A stretch of DNA of 64,000 nt from Ornithodoros turicata (Eukaryota; Arthropoda; Arachnida; Ixodida; Argasidae). Position 1 is the stretch's first letter, and each line of letters starts with the position of its first letter. The translations under genes and the position numbers were made by a program. Below the pieces are notes generated by a model. That model was not told the origin of the DNA. It made no database searches and was given only the letters and a program-made list of their open reading frames with translations. The stretch spans positions 51,683,581 to 51,747,580 of the forward strand of contig NC_088203.1 of assembly GCF_037126465.1 (NCBI RefSeq), in the 5' to 3' direction. This document shows positions 12,498-22,830 of the stretch, one piece after another.

Positions 12498-13132
12498 ATG
12501 AATCGCCACAGCCCCAACGTATATCGCGCAGTGTTGACCAAGACCAAGTCTAGCAGGAATTCTGGTGAGTAATGCTTTCGTAGATTGTCTGGCTTAGTAG
12601 TGTGCTGTCCACACATAGTTTGGATTCTCATACGAGTAATTTAAATGAATCAAAACAGCCGAAGTGCCTGTAATAGATGTAACTCGGTATCTGTTCGTAG
12701 GTTTGCACCGTTTCTAGTTGGTTGCGCGTTTAGGAACAACAAATTTATTCGAAGACGATAAGATACCGACAATGCATCACCGTACAGCGGCATTTACTCG
12801 TATCATTGTGAGCCACATTTAATTTGTTAAAACTTGTCGTCGTATTTCTTCAAAAATAAAAGCGCAAGTCGGCGTACTTGAATTGATCTCCTTGAACTGC
12901 TGACGTCGAACGTCTGCGAATGTTGTACTTATGTGCCTTCGCGCACCATACTAGGCACAAAAGCATATCTGATTAGAATAACTACTTCAAGAGGAAGTCA
13001 TTCAAATACATTGTTATTTATAGCTGGTTTTCCATTCCAGGCATGGTATGTGGCTGCACGGAGGATTCCGAAAAAGAAAAACAACAACATGGCTAATAGG
13101 ATGTTGCTGCCCAGGGAGTCCTGGCCGAAGAG
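12498..13132 (+). other. Candidate exons with consensus splice sites
   Basis: Sequence 12498-12564 opens with ATG and is followed by the donor GTGAGT. Sequence 13041-13132 is bounded by a TTCCATTCCAG acceptor and a GTGAGC donor, and one frame reads AWYVAARRIPKKKNNNMANR then MLLPRESWPKR. The phases of the two pieces do not give a long joint frame, so they may not be adjacent exons. Lysine-rich; no domain recognised. They could be the cargo gene of the surrounding TIR element. Confidence 0.22.
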
Positions 13133-13771
13133 GTGAGCTGTTAAGATCATCATAAGGTTCTGTTGTGAAGTGAGAAATTTTGTAGTAGTGCACGAATGTT
13201 AACTCGCACTACTATTAATTCACTGAATGTTACTGAATGTTAGTAGTGCACTGAATGTTAATTCGTGCACTACTTTTATAAAAAAGAAACCAGAAATGGA
13301 AAGTTATGCATGCGTCATTTAATGAATTGTAATGTATCACTATTTCATATTAACATGTTTCCATTAAGGGAATGAACTACTGAACCTATATTCATATCAT
13401 GGTCATGCTCTGTGTTTACCTGGAAGTCACATTTTTAAGGCTTGTCATTCTTTTGTCTAGATGAAGATTTATGTTAACCTCGTATCAAATAACAGACACG
13501 TATCAACACATGTGCAGCTTGTGCACATTAAAACCAGCCATGTAGAGACAAATGCTTGTTTTTTTTTGTTTTTTTTTATATTCTAGCCTATTCATGGTTG
13601 CTCTCCGCTTCTTGCAGGTTCACTCATTCCAGAAGCAAGAATTGTACCATTGTAAGGCGAATGGAAATAAACTGACATCGACTGAGATAGGTGTTCCGTC
13701 TTGGCCAGTGACTGTAGGATGGCTCCAAAGGCGTCACAACAAAGCCAATATTCATCTAGCTCTCTACAAGT

Positions 13772-14910
13772 CAGGGTGTCGAACCGCAAAAAATACGGGT
13801 TCGGTTCGGGTTCGGGTTCGCGTTGTTTTGATTTCGTTCCGGTTCGGTTCCGGTACGGCCACACCAAGAATCGAACCGGTTCGCAAACCGGTTCGCAGCC
13901 CCGAACCGGTTCGCGAACCGGTTCAACGCTTCCGTTTTATATGTTCCATAAAACTGCTTTTATCAGGAAATGCGTGGCTAATAGCTTACTGCTGTTGTCT
14001 GCATTGACGTCTCTAGAGGTGAGGTAGCCCTTTAGCGAGAGAAATGAGGAATGGATGAACACTTATTGCAAATAGAGTCCACGCTGTTGAAGCAGTGTAG
14101 TCCTGCTACTTTCTGTTCCTAAAATCTCTTTTTTCACACGCACAGTGCCAGCGAGATACACTTAAAGGAAGCCTAATAAGATGGACAGCGTAATATAGAC
14201 AGTACTAGCCGGCACACTGCCTTCGCAACGTGAATCGATCTGAAACCGTACTGAAGCATGTCGAAAATAAGCCTGCCAGCCTTACTCTGTCCGAGCTCAC
14301 AGCAGTGTACTAGTTAATCCACAACACAAAGGCAATATGTCACGACACAACTGCACTACCAATAAGCAGAACTACATTTACTTTTCAAGCCACGACCAAT
14401 CAAACAGGCACCGTTCTGCGTACGCTCCTTCTCCACTTCTCATGTTTCTGACTTGTTTAATTTGTACTGCTCACGTGTAAAGGGAAATCTTGGGCGCTTA
14501 TTTGAGCGCATATTCGTCCTGTAGAGCTACATAACTGGCCTACTCCATTCCTGTTTCCTTCGTCCGCGTGGCAGCTCGTCTGCCGCACCGCGTGCGTGGG
14601 GCGCTAGCCGCGGCGCTCACGAGGACAACTGCGCTTCAACATGTTAAAAAGACGCTGAAAGTATACTTACTATACGTCGTCGTCTCACTGCTAGGTGAAA
14701 ATTTCTGAAATCCATGATATAGGCGCGTGATGATGATACGAATGTGTCTTCGTTCGGGGATAGAGAGGAACTCTTATGCTACTTCTTTTATGTCCGAACC
14801 GTTTTGTTGCGAACCGGTTACCGCTACTATTTTTAACGGTTCTGCTCCGGTTCGGGTTCAACAGTATCATGAAAATTTCGGTTCGGGTTCGGGTTCGGTT
14901 CGGCACCCTG
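13772..14910. mobile_element. hAT-like non-autonomous transposon, copy 2
   Basis: Flanked by the 8 bp duplication CTACAAGT (13764-13771 and 14911-14918), with ends CAGGGTGTCGAACCG and GGTTCGGCACCCTG. It is collinear with 629-1827 in reverse complement, including the GGTTCG arrays at both ends. The two copies share diverged interiors, so both are old. It sits inside the long-TIR element, making it the innermost layer of the nest. Confidence 0.88.
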
Positions 14911-15281
14911 CTACAAGTAGCTAACTCCACATAGTAGCCTGCTTCACAGCAACATCAACACTACCTTGTGGGAGTACACATTACACAATATGTTGCATTG
15001 TGCTGTGGTATGATAACATACCGTTTGTCTCGCAATATGTGTATATAAATATGATAAGAGCCCTAAGGGCACAGTGCATGGCTTATACCCTGCTGAATAT
15101 ATATCCATACCTGGCTGCGACATTGCATATCAATGCAGGTTACAATACACATTTTCACATTTGGCCGTTATGAGACATCTTCGGCCGTATTGAGACTTTG
15201 GCCGTAATGAGACACTTGGGGATTAAAGGATTATCGGCCGTATTGAGACATCGGCCGTAATGAGATACAATCGCACCAACC

Positions 15282-15545
15282 CTGCTCTGAAATTTTCCGA
15301 TAAGCCGGACAACGACCCACGGATGATGACCTCACTCCTCGGAGAAAATTCTTTAACCTGACGCCCGCCACGTTGAGAACCTCCACTAACCGTGACGTCA
15401 CTCCAAGAACCTATTTAAGCCATGTGCTACATTCCTAATACTTTAGTCCTGACGTCGACAGTGCCACTGTCGAAACGTCGACCCTTCTTTCAAAACGTCT
15501 CATAGTATATTATAATCTTTGTGTTAGATTACCCAATAAATAAAC
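15282..15545 (+). repeat. 3' terminal region of the split PLE
   Basis: Continues the PLE 3' UTR after the TIR element. It shares with the inverse copy at 2440-2640 the tracts GTGACGTCACTCC, ACCTATTTAAGCCATGTGCT and TATATTATAAT, and it contains a hammerhead-like motif. Confidence 0.65.
15446..15482 (+). ncRNA. Degenerate hammerhead-like motif at PLE end
   Basis: The order is CTGACG, a perfect stem GACAGTG/CACTGTC, GAAAC and then a GTC triplet. The core adenosine after CTGANG is not in place, and stem I is only GTC/GAC. It is probably an inactive descendant of a PLE hammerhead. Confidence 0.4.
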
Positions 15546-16430
15546 TAGTTTTTGTTAATTTTCCTGTAATCTGCCGTCCACGTCGTATTATTTTACTTAT
15601 TATTTATTCAACTTGGCAGCAGTCTGATATATCAACCTCCTTTAACCAATGTTTATATTTTTTCGGGTTTTCTTTTTCACTTTTGAGTTCACTGCGCACG
15701 GGTATAGGAAATTGCATGTATAAAAACATTGAATGGCTGTAACAGTGAAAGTATTGCATTCCATTTGCCTTTATGTTTGGAATGAACCCAAGTAAGGAAG
15801 GAATTGTGTCAATTGCAGAAAAAGGCAACTACACCTTTGGAAACTGTTCTGTGGCAGTCATTATTTTATTATAATTTTTTGCTTGATCGGCTCAGCACAT
15901 AGAAATATCACGAAGCCATCACAGTCGCACGAATAACAGTCGACGCAAGAAAAAAATTGTTTTTCAGAAGGACCTCTTTGCTCATGGCTCTCATTATCAG
16001 CCACCTTGAATTTCTTTGCAAACCTCTTCATGGTCCCTCTAATGCTGGTCTCATAAATGCAATATACTACTTACAGAACCATCGAGCCAGCGAGTCGGCG
16101 ACGCTCATTACTGACGCACAGTAGCTAAAGTGCAGTGAACACTGAACTTCGAGGCACCCCATCAACAGTAAAGAAGTACTCCACTGACACTGCCACAGAT
16201 GTTGTGCTCCTTACCTACACATCTTGCATCCACATTGCTATCATTATGAGTACATTCATTAGGAGCCTTTCTTGTAGTAGGAGGGCTCAAGCATGAGACT
16301 TATCAATTGTTATTATTCAGATCGTTCATTGAGTTGTTAAATTGGGGATTGAAACGCATTGTCTTTTAAGTGAAATGGACTGGGGTTGTGAACTTTTCTT
16401 GTAGTGCAAAATTCGTTACATCGTGTTTAG
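15546..16430. other. Unassigned sequence
   Basis: No gene or repeat boundary recognised between the PLE end and the exon at 16501. Confidence 0.4.
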
Positions 16431-16500
16431 GTGCAAAACTGTGTGACTGTACTTCCGTCTTACATTGCTAGTGGCTCATCACTGGTGCCCTATTTTCCAG

Positions 16501-16742
16501 GTACGCAGAAGGAGATGCTGAGACTGCTGAGGCGAATCGAGTTGGTGCAGGGTACTATGGTATCAGAACTTGAGCTGATGCAAGAGATCTTGTCGTCCCA
16601 GCTTGACATATTGGTGACACGACTGTCAAAGCAGTCAGATATCATTGAGGATGATGTTGAACCAGTTCCCTTTACTTCTATGAAGGATTTTCAGTACTTT
16701 GACAAGTCACTTGGACAGTCAGGGTCAAAGCGGAAGGCACTT
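16501..16742 (+). CDS. Isolated exon, DUF4806-like protein
   Basis: An open stretch bounded by a TATTTTCCAG acceptor and a GTAAGA donor (entry phase 2, exit phase 0). It encodes a helical segment KEMLRLLRRIELVQGTMVSE and then PVPFTSMKDFQYFDKSLGQS. The second part resembles the start of the DUF4806 domain, found in many arthropod gene families of unknown function and in Harbinger-associated proteins. The rest of the domain should lie in a later exon, which I could not find. No partner exon upstream is certain. This may be a leftover of a duplicated or transposon-associated gene. Confidence 0.45.
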
Positions 16743-17393
16743 GTAAGACATCAAATAGCTTTGATTTTGATCTCAACCAACTTTGCTTTTGTCGGCGGCA
16801 CATGACACCGCAAAGAGGAATCACGACTGTATAACATGGTTTCTGTTTTCATGATACAGTCCTGACTGTTAAGTGGAGTAGCTGTAAACCAACTACTAAT
16901 CTTTGACTACACAGCCAAAACTAAAAGATGTGTTGACACCATTATGTCTATACATACAGGGTATTATACCCCTTCCACACGGGCTAGTTTAGTGTCATTC
17001 TCAACGAGTGACACTTGCACTTAGTGTCATTCGTGTAACGTCACACGACATATCTTAGTGACAATCAGCGCAAAGTGCACTAAAGACAAAGTGAGTTTGC
17101 TTGCTTGAGTGGGCAGACTACGTAGCCTCGTCGGCAGCTCTTAAAGTGCGCATTAAAAGAAATGAAAAAAGAAAGAGCTGATGTAGCTGAAAATATTAGT
17201 TCGTAGTATTACTTTTGGACTTAGATCCACACAGTTATACGCTGTGTAAAATATTGTTGAAAAGAATATAACTACTCTTGTTCGCAGCACGCTATAGTGC
17301 AGACATAGGCCTATCCGCTGCTTATCACACCGCGCCATAATTGAAAATTTCATCGCCAGCGATCGCCGGCCGAACGAAAATATCAACTGCGAT

Positions 17394-17636
17394 ATGGTGT
17401 CCGATGCTGTGACCGCTGTGACAACAGAATCCCCCAAAGACAGGACCTCCTGGTCAGAACAAGAAACGTTTGCCCTGATTAGACCCTGGGAGGACCACTT
17501 ACCAGATTTACAGCGAACAAAACGAAACGCAAGCGTATATGCAAAAATTGCAGAGGTGCTGCAAGCGCAAGATGTGCATAAAACTGTCAAGGAGGTAAAA
17601 AAAAAAAGAGATTGAAAATCTTGGTAAAAAGTACAG
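17394..17636 (+). CDS. Myb/SANT-like first exon, frame broken in poly-A
   Basis: Starts at ATG 17394. The core reads RTSWSEQETFALIRPWEDHL then TKRNASVYAKIAEVL, the three-helix Myb/SANT-like fold with the W-spaced pattern used by Harbinger-associated and other DNA-binding proteins. It parallels the exon at 52813-53039 (WTGDETMALVRVW and KRNAAVCERMV). The frame ends early at 17613-17615, just after an eleven-A run at 17597-17607. One base different in that run would keep the frame open to the GTGAGT donor at 17637, so a slippage mutation or assembly error is likely. No second exon was identified. Confidence 0.5.
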
Positions 17637-17639
17637 GTG

Positions 17640-18210
17640 AGTAAAGCGTTACATTTCGATCAGCCATTCGCGTGCATTTCCGAAGAGTTTAATTTCTGGT
17701 ATGTGTGTTGTAGTAACTCTTGGAATTTGGAATCAACGGTTCGAAGCGTCGGAATACGTCCATCATCTGATGATTCGCTGCAGTGCTTCACTACTTCTAT
17801 GCTCCACTTCACTTCTGACTAGCGTGTGGTAAATTTTTTCTGTTTAGCAAGTCTGTCTAGAATATCGTTATTATACACGTTACTACGTGGGACGCTTTTA
17901 GTAATCTGCAATCTCTTGTAGGTCCATTTGCCGGAATAAGAAGTCAGGATCTGGGTCCATCACATGGACATTTTATTGGGACCTTCACAGGTTTCTGGGC
18001 ACCCTACCCATAAATGATGTGCAGTTGACAGAGGAGTCTGTCTCCGGTGAGATTTCCCCAGAGCAGGTGAGCTTGGCCTCTGGCTGAAATGAAAATAGTG
18101 CAAGATGTGCCTTGTGTGCCTTGTGCAAGATGCTCTCAACAGGGCTCGCAAAGTAGATCGCATTAGCTTGTTGAAAAAAAAAAGAAAAATAACTCGAAAA
18201 CCAATTCCGT
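17640..18210. other. Intron-like or unassigned sequence
   Basis: Downstream of the Myb/SANT exon. No exon or repeat recognised. Confidence 0.35.
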
Positions 18211-18780
18211 AAACTTAACTGTAACATTCACCGGAAATATCCCAAACATTAACAGCATACTTAATCGCCACCATAGTATCCTCCTCCAGTCCGAACGCAC
18301 TAAGGAAATTTTTCCCGAACCACCACGTGTCGCTTACAGACGTACACGTAATCTGCACGATAACTTAGTCCGCTCTAAAGTAAACAGTACGATAAACCCT
18401 TCGATTGGTTGTCACCCATGTAATGACCGACGTTGTCAGATTTGCAAACTAATGCAGACCACGCAGGAAGTCAAAAGTACAAAGTCTAATTTTACCGCCA
18501 AGATCATTGCAGACCTAGACTGCAATTCCTCGAACGTCATCTATGCAATCCAATGTAACGCATGTCAAGCACAATATGTGGGTCAGACAAAAACTTCTTT
18601 CAGAGTCAGATTCAACAACCACCGATCGGATGTCACCAAAAACCATAATCTTCCAGTTTCCCGCCATTTCAAGCAGCCAGGTCCTTCTATTAACGATGTA
18701 TCAATCTTTATTCTCCAGTCAAACTTCAACTCTGACCGCTCCCGAAAGCAACGCGAATCCTACCTAATCGACCATTAACG
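18211..18780 (+). pseudogene. Penelope-like element, linker and GIY-YIG domain
   Basis: The first 200 bases are collinear with the linker at 7344-7509 and 9433-9531. After frame breaks the final frame is open from 18452 to 18778 and encodes CNSSNVIYAIQCNACQAQYV, GQTKTSFRVRFNNHRSDV and a C-terminal SYLIDH. The VIYAIQC...YVGQTK...R pattern is the GIY-YIG endonuclease of PLEs, which nicks target DNA. The RT domain is absent (5' truncation). The 3' region runs into TA microsatellite and a gypsy LTR. It serves as the reference copy for reading the nested PLE at 7.3-15.5 kb. Confidence 0.8.
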
Positions 18781-18839
18781 AAGACCCCGGCATGCTATCA
18801 ACAATAAGAAGTCTAACCTCGTAGATAAGGCACTTTATA

Positions 18840-18925
18840 TGTTTTTATAAGGCATATATATATATATAATAAGGCATTTATATACTTTATATGCACGTAG
18901 ATAGGCATATATATATATATATATA
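18840..18925. repeat. (TA)n microsatellite
   Basis: Two TA runs separated by a partly repeated AAGGCATATATA segment. The gypsy LTR begins at its right edge, and the 3' LTR at 25001 is again followed by ATATATAT, consistent with insertion into this microsatellite. Confidence 0.8.
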
Positions 18926-19097
18926 TGTAGCAGACGACACAGATGGCGTGCGCCGTGCGCAGGCACATCAAGTTTTGCACGCCCCTCGTGTTACGCGCCA
19001 GCCTTTGACCATTCTACTCGGCCACCCTGATCGAGTTCAGTTGGCACCCAGCCGGCAATAAAGAACCTTCCGTTGCAGTCCTTTCTCTGACTCAACA
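18926..19097 (+). repeat. Gypsy-type LTR, left copy
   Basis: 172 bp, from TGTAGCAGACGACAC to GACTCAACA, with AATAAA near its end (GGCAATAAAGAACC). It is immediately followed by TGGTGACCCGGACG, a primer-binding-site-like stretch. It is nearly identical to 24830-25001. Confidence 0.82.
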
Positions 19098-19234
19098 CTG
19101 GTGACCCGGACGTGATTTCATGATGCGAGTAGACTGACTGGCGCTGAGACTGTGTCTTTAATGTCCAGAGAGAATGTCAGAGAGCGAGGCGGGGGGGACG
19201 GTGGCACGCGCTCAGGAAAAACATCCACTCGTCT

Positions 19235-21099
19235 TCATGTAACAATATCCCCCTCACGGAGAGGTTGATCATCCTGATCAACTGCGGGCGAATGGTAGGG
19301 TTTCAGACGGGAGACATGTACGAAGTCTTCTTTTGATGTTCTCCGGGATGACCGATGTGCACTCTCAGTAGCTTGGACGACGTAATTCACCGGCGACGTT
19401 TGACGAAGAATTTTATACGGGCCGAAATAGCGCCGCATGAGTTTCTCAGACAGGCCAACTTTGCGCTCAGGTTTCCACACCCACAGCAGGGCTCCCGGGT
19501 GGTATTGGGTATCGGAGTGCGCGTCGTCGTAACGGGCCTTTTGGTCGGCTTGGGAGAGCATCGTATGCGTGCGGGCGAGCTGGCGGCTTTCTTCGGCACG
19601 ACTCATGAGTTCGGTGACAAAATCAGTCCTGTGGCCGGCTTCGACGTAAGGAATAAATGTGTCCAAAGTGGTGGCGCTATTGCGGGCGAACACGAGGAAA
19701 AACGGGCTGAAAGAGGCAGGGTTCGCCGAATGGACCCAGTTTAAAAAAACCCACCCGGGTTTTTTTGGGTCCACCCGGGCTGAAAAACCCAATAAAGCCC
19801 ACACACGGGTGAAATACAGAAACGAAGGGAAAAAAAAGAAAATAAGGAAAACGTTTCATCTCCCTTCGCGTATCGAGAAATATGAGGTGGTGAAGGTGGT
19901 GAGGTGAAACTCGCTGTCTCCGGGATTTGCCTCTTCGTTGCTATGCAAGTGTGCGCTTTATCGCGTGCAGTCGTTCCATAACCTACATTGATGGTATTTT
20001 TTTTCTAATCGTTGTCGAGGGGACGACTGCTTCGGAGGTTACTTTACCGTAAATTCTACAGCGGCAAACAATTATTTCTCCCAGAAACATGAAAAATAGG
20101 TGGAGAACGGCTGTTGCGTGTCATATGCAGCAGTTCAAAAAAAAAATCCCAGCACCCGAAAAACCCACCCGAAAAACCCGAAAAAACCCACTGGGGCGGG
20201 CTTTTTAAAAAAACCCGGGTTTTTCCGAACCCTGGAAAGAGGTGACGTCGTGTCGGGAGGTGTTATAGGCATAGGTCACGAAAGGGAGAACCGTGTCCCA
20301 GTTGGTGTGGGAGGCGTCGACGTACATAGAAAGCATATCCGCAAGGGTGCGGTTCAGCCGCTCGGTGGCACCGTTGCATTGTGGGTGATAAGCCGTTGTA
20401 GTGAGACGGCGGATATGGCAGGCTTGGAGGAGCTCCGAGACTATGGTCGACAAGAAGGCCGCACCTCGGTCACTTAGGAGTTCTCTGGGTGCTCCGTGGC
20501 GTAATATAACCTGCTCCAAAAGGAACGTGGCGATGTCAGGCGCGGTGCCGGTCGGAAGGGCCTTTGTCTCTGCATATCGGGTGTGGTGGTCGACGCAGAC
20601 GACGATCCACCGGTTGCCATCGTTCGAAGTAGGGAAGGGACCAAGGAGGTCTACGCCAAGACGTTGAAAGGGGCCAGCAGGGAGCGGGATAGGCTGCAAG
20701 GGTCCTTGTCGCGCGGACGGCAAGTGCTTGCGTCGCTTACACTGAGTACAGCGCCGTACATACGCGGAAATGGAAAGTCGCATTCCAGGCCAGAAGAACC
20801 GCCGGATCACCCTGTCGTATGTACGTGCAAATCCCAAATGTCCAGACGTTGCGTCATTATGAAGAGGTCGTAAAAGAGCTGCCCGAAGATGACACGGGAT
20901 CACTATCAAATATGGCTGTCCGAAGGGATCGAAATTTTTCTTGTAGAGGACTGAGTCACGAAGGACGAAGTTTCGTGACCGCCGGGATTGCTGTCGAGAA
21001 AGAGGAGAGGTGGCTTCCAGCTTCTCGATGACTGACCGTAAAGCGGGATCGCGGCGTTGTTCCTCAGGAAGCTCGAGGAGGTCGAATGGAGTACAGTCC
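19235..21099 (-). pseudogene. Gypsy integrase region, - strand, split by hAT MITE
   Basis: Read leftwards from 21099, the frame gives an HHCC-type zinc-binding N-terminus (HNDATSGHLG, then CTQCKRRK). The rve core follows: GVDLLGPFPTSNDGNRW (first Asp), LLSDRGAAFLS (second Asp) and NGATERLNRTLADML (Glu). After the MITE at 19717-20234 it continues with VGLSEKLMRRYFGPYKILRQ and HVSRLKPYH, the usual gypsy C-terminal domain. The triad is present. The polyprotein is interrupted by the MITE, and its upstream part lies beyond the LINE at 21111-22522. The element is oriented opposite to the flanking LTR pair. Confidence 0.88.
19717..20234. mobile_element. hAT MITE, copy A
   Basis: 518 bp with ends CAGGGTTCGCCG and CCGAACCCTG, and target duplication GAAAGAGG (19709-19716, 20235-20242). 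Subterminal AAACCCACCCGGGTTTTT inverted repeats are conspicuous. It interrupts the gypsy integrase frame exactly. More than 95% of its length can be matched by eye to the copy at 21484-22008. Confidence 0.92.
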
Positions 21100-21110
21100 A
21101 CCGATGATGA

Positions 21111-22522
21111 TTGATTGATTGATTGATCATGTGTTTAATGGCACAAAGGCAACAAAGGCCATAGAGCGCCAAAACTATGCTGAGTGTGTCGGAGACGATT
21201 ATGGGAAAGATGATGTGAGAGAGAGTGTGGTAGTTAAAACCTATCTACAGGTATGAGCGATGAGCGATGATTGATTGACCAGGATAAGAGAGAGGGGGAT
21301 GACGATAGCAAGCGAGCATGGCAGTTAAAAGCTATCTACAAGTGTGACAATGAGATATTTACATGAGGAGTTCGGTGATAATGGATAAAAGCGGAGCAAT
21401 GCTTATCATCTACATCTGACTAAGAAACCCACACGTGGTCAAAAATTTGATTACGTTATCAAACGGCACAAGAGGGGTGTCACCAGGGTTCGCCGAATGG
21501 ACCCAGTTTAAAAAAACCCACCCGGGTTTTTTTGGGTCCACCCGGGCTGAAAAACCCAATAAAGCCCACACGCGGGTGAAATACAGAAACGAAGGAAAAA
21601 AAAGAAAAGAAGGAAAACGTTTCATCTCCCTTCGCGTATCGAGAAATATGAGGTGGTGAAGGTGGTGAGGTGATATGGTGAAACTCGCTGTCTCCGGGAT
21701 TTGCCTCTTCGTTGCTATGCAAGCGTGCGCTCTATCGCGTGCAGTCGTTCCATAACCTACATTGATGGTATTTTTTTTCTAATCGTTGTCGAGGGTACGA
21801 CTGCTTCGGAGGTTACTTTACCGTAAATTCTACAGCGGCAAACAATTATATCTCCCAGAAACGTGAAAAATAGGTGGAGAACGGCTGTTGCGTGTCATAT
21901 GCAGCAGTTCGAAAAAAAATCCCAGCACCCGAAAAACCCACCCGAAAAACCCGAAAAAACCCACTGGGGCGGGCTTTTTTAAAAAAACCCGGGTTTTTCC
22001 GAACCCTGGGTGTCACCCAGTAGAAGGGCTGGGTGGAGTGGGACATGGTATCTGTAGAATGCGGTGAAATACTGTTGGCGTTGGTGTTCGAAGTGAGGGC
22101 AGGATGCCAGTACGTGCAAGACAGTCAAGCTGTCACCGCAGTGCGCACAAGCTGGCGGATCCTGACCTCTGAGTAGGTGGTGATGCGTGAGCCATGTGTG
22201 TCCAATCCTCAATCTCGCGTAAAGAACTTCGGATGATCTGTTGATGTGTTCAGTCCGATGCGGGGGAGAAACGTGTGGCTGTGTGAGGTGTAGCTTGTTA
22301 TTTTCTTCCATGTCCCACTCCTGCTGCCACTGTGTGCAGACAGCTCTCTTTAACACTGGCAGGATGTCTTGGTAGGGTAGTCCTAGAGCTGACTCCTCTT
22401 GTGCCAACGCTCGCCGAGCCTCACGGTCGGCTCGTTCATTCCCCGGGATCCCAGTGTGGCTGGGGACCCAGCAGAGACAGATTGAAAAGCCTCGGGAACA
22501 AAGTTGGGTCGCAAGCGCTCGT
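21111..22522 (-). mobile_element. LINE 3' part inserted in gypsy (- strand)
   Basis: Target duplication ACCGATGATGA (21100-21110, 22523-22533). The 3' end, at the left, is a TGAT microsatellite tail. It encodes the end of the LINE RNase H ([20 protein letters not shown]) and a downstream CCHC-like motif ([17 protein letters not shown]). This is the same family as the fragments at 41413-41575 and 47534-47880 and related to the full-length LINE at 41576-47522. It is 5'-truncated and itself carries hAT MITE copy B. Confidence 0.88.
21484..22008. mobile_element. hAT MITE, copy B
   Basis: 525 bp, same family and orientation as copy A, target duplication GGTGTCAC (21476-21483, 22009-22016). The related LINE fragment at 47534-47880 has the same target without the MITE (GAGTGTCACCCAG near 47798), an empty-site control. 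Confidence 0.93.
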
Positions 22523-22533
22523 ACCGATGATGA

Positions 22534-22830
22534 GATATAAGCGACATCCGGTAGGGCAGCGCGGGATAGGGCATCGGCATCAAGGTGTTTGCGACCGGCT
22601 TTGTGGACAATCTCAAAATCGTACTCTTGTAGCAAGAGTGCCCATCGGGCGAGTTTCCAAGATGGCGCCTTGATGCTGGCTAGCCAACATAGCGCACGGA
22701 CTGGAAGACGGGGCAATGACGTCGTCGTTCAATATATCCTGTACATGTTGCTGGACGCGGAACGCGGAAGGTGCGACCGGAAGGAACTGTGGGAAGGAAC
22801 GTCTTGAAGCCCACGGAATAGTTGTCAACT
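22534..22830 (-). pseudogene. Gypsy RT/RNase H remnant, - strand
   Basis: From 22830 leftwards: [20 protein letters not shown], the start of a gypsy reverse transcriptase. It then jumps to [20 protein letters not shown] and HLDADALSR, the end of gypsy RNase H. Most of the RT palm is deleted between the two. It is the upstream part of the - strand gypsy whose integrase lies at 19235-21099; the LINE at 21111-22522 separates them. Confidence 0.82.

Larger units (their letters stand above)
10551..15272. mobile_element. 4.7 kb element with long TIRs of CATTACGGCC repeats
   Basis: Both ends (about 10556-10682 and 15153-15268) carry inverted, nearly identical 110-120 bp arms. The arms are built of repeated CTCATTACGGCC(A/G)AAAGT units around ATCCTTTAATCCCCAAGTGT. 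The flanks GCAGCAACC (10542-10550) and GCACCAACC (15273-15281) look like a 9 bp target duplication with one mismatch. Long TIRs and 9 bp duplications are typical of Mutator-like elements, but no MULE transposase was seen. It inserted into the PLE 3' region. The interior holds candidate exons near 12.5-13.1 kb and a hAT element. Confidence 0.7.
7344..15545 (+). mobile_element. Penelope-like element split by nested insertions
   Basis: Four collinear PLE segments can be joined: 7344-7509 (end of the RT/linker), 9433-9531 (CCHH-like linker), 10148-10550 (GIY-YIG domain and 3' UTR start) and 15282-15545 (3' terminal region). Their order matches the less interrupted copy at 18211-18780. The gaps are accounted for by a LINE with target duplication AATCTAG, a TTAA MITE, and a 4.7 kb TIR element with a near-perfect 9 bp duplication (GCAGCAACC/GCACCAACC). 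The host PLE must therefore predate all of them. Confidence 0.82.

Noticed and set aside
19355..20667. Several + strand open frames opposite the gypsy integrase
   Set aside because: Complementary shadows of the - strand integrase and of the hAT MITE. No independent domain.
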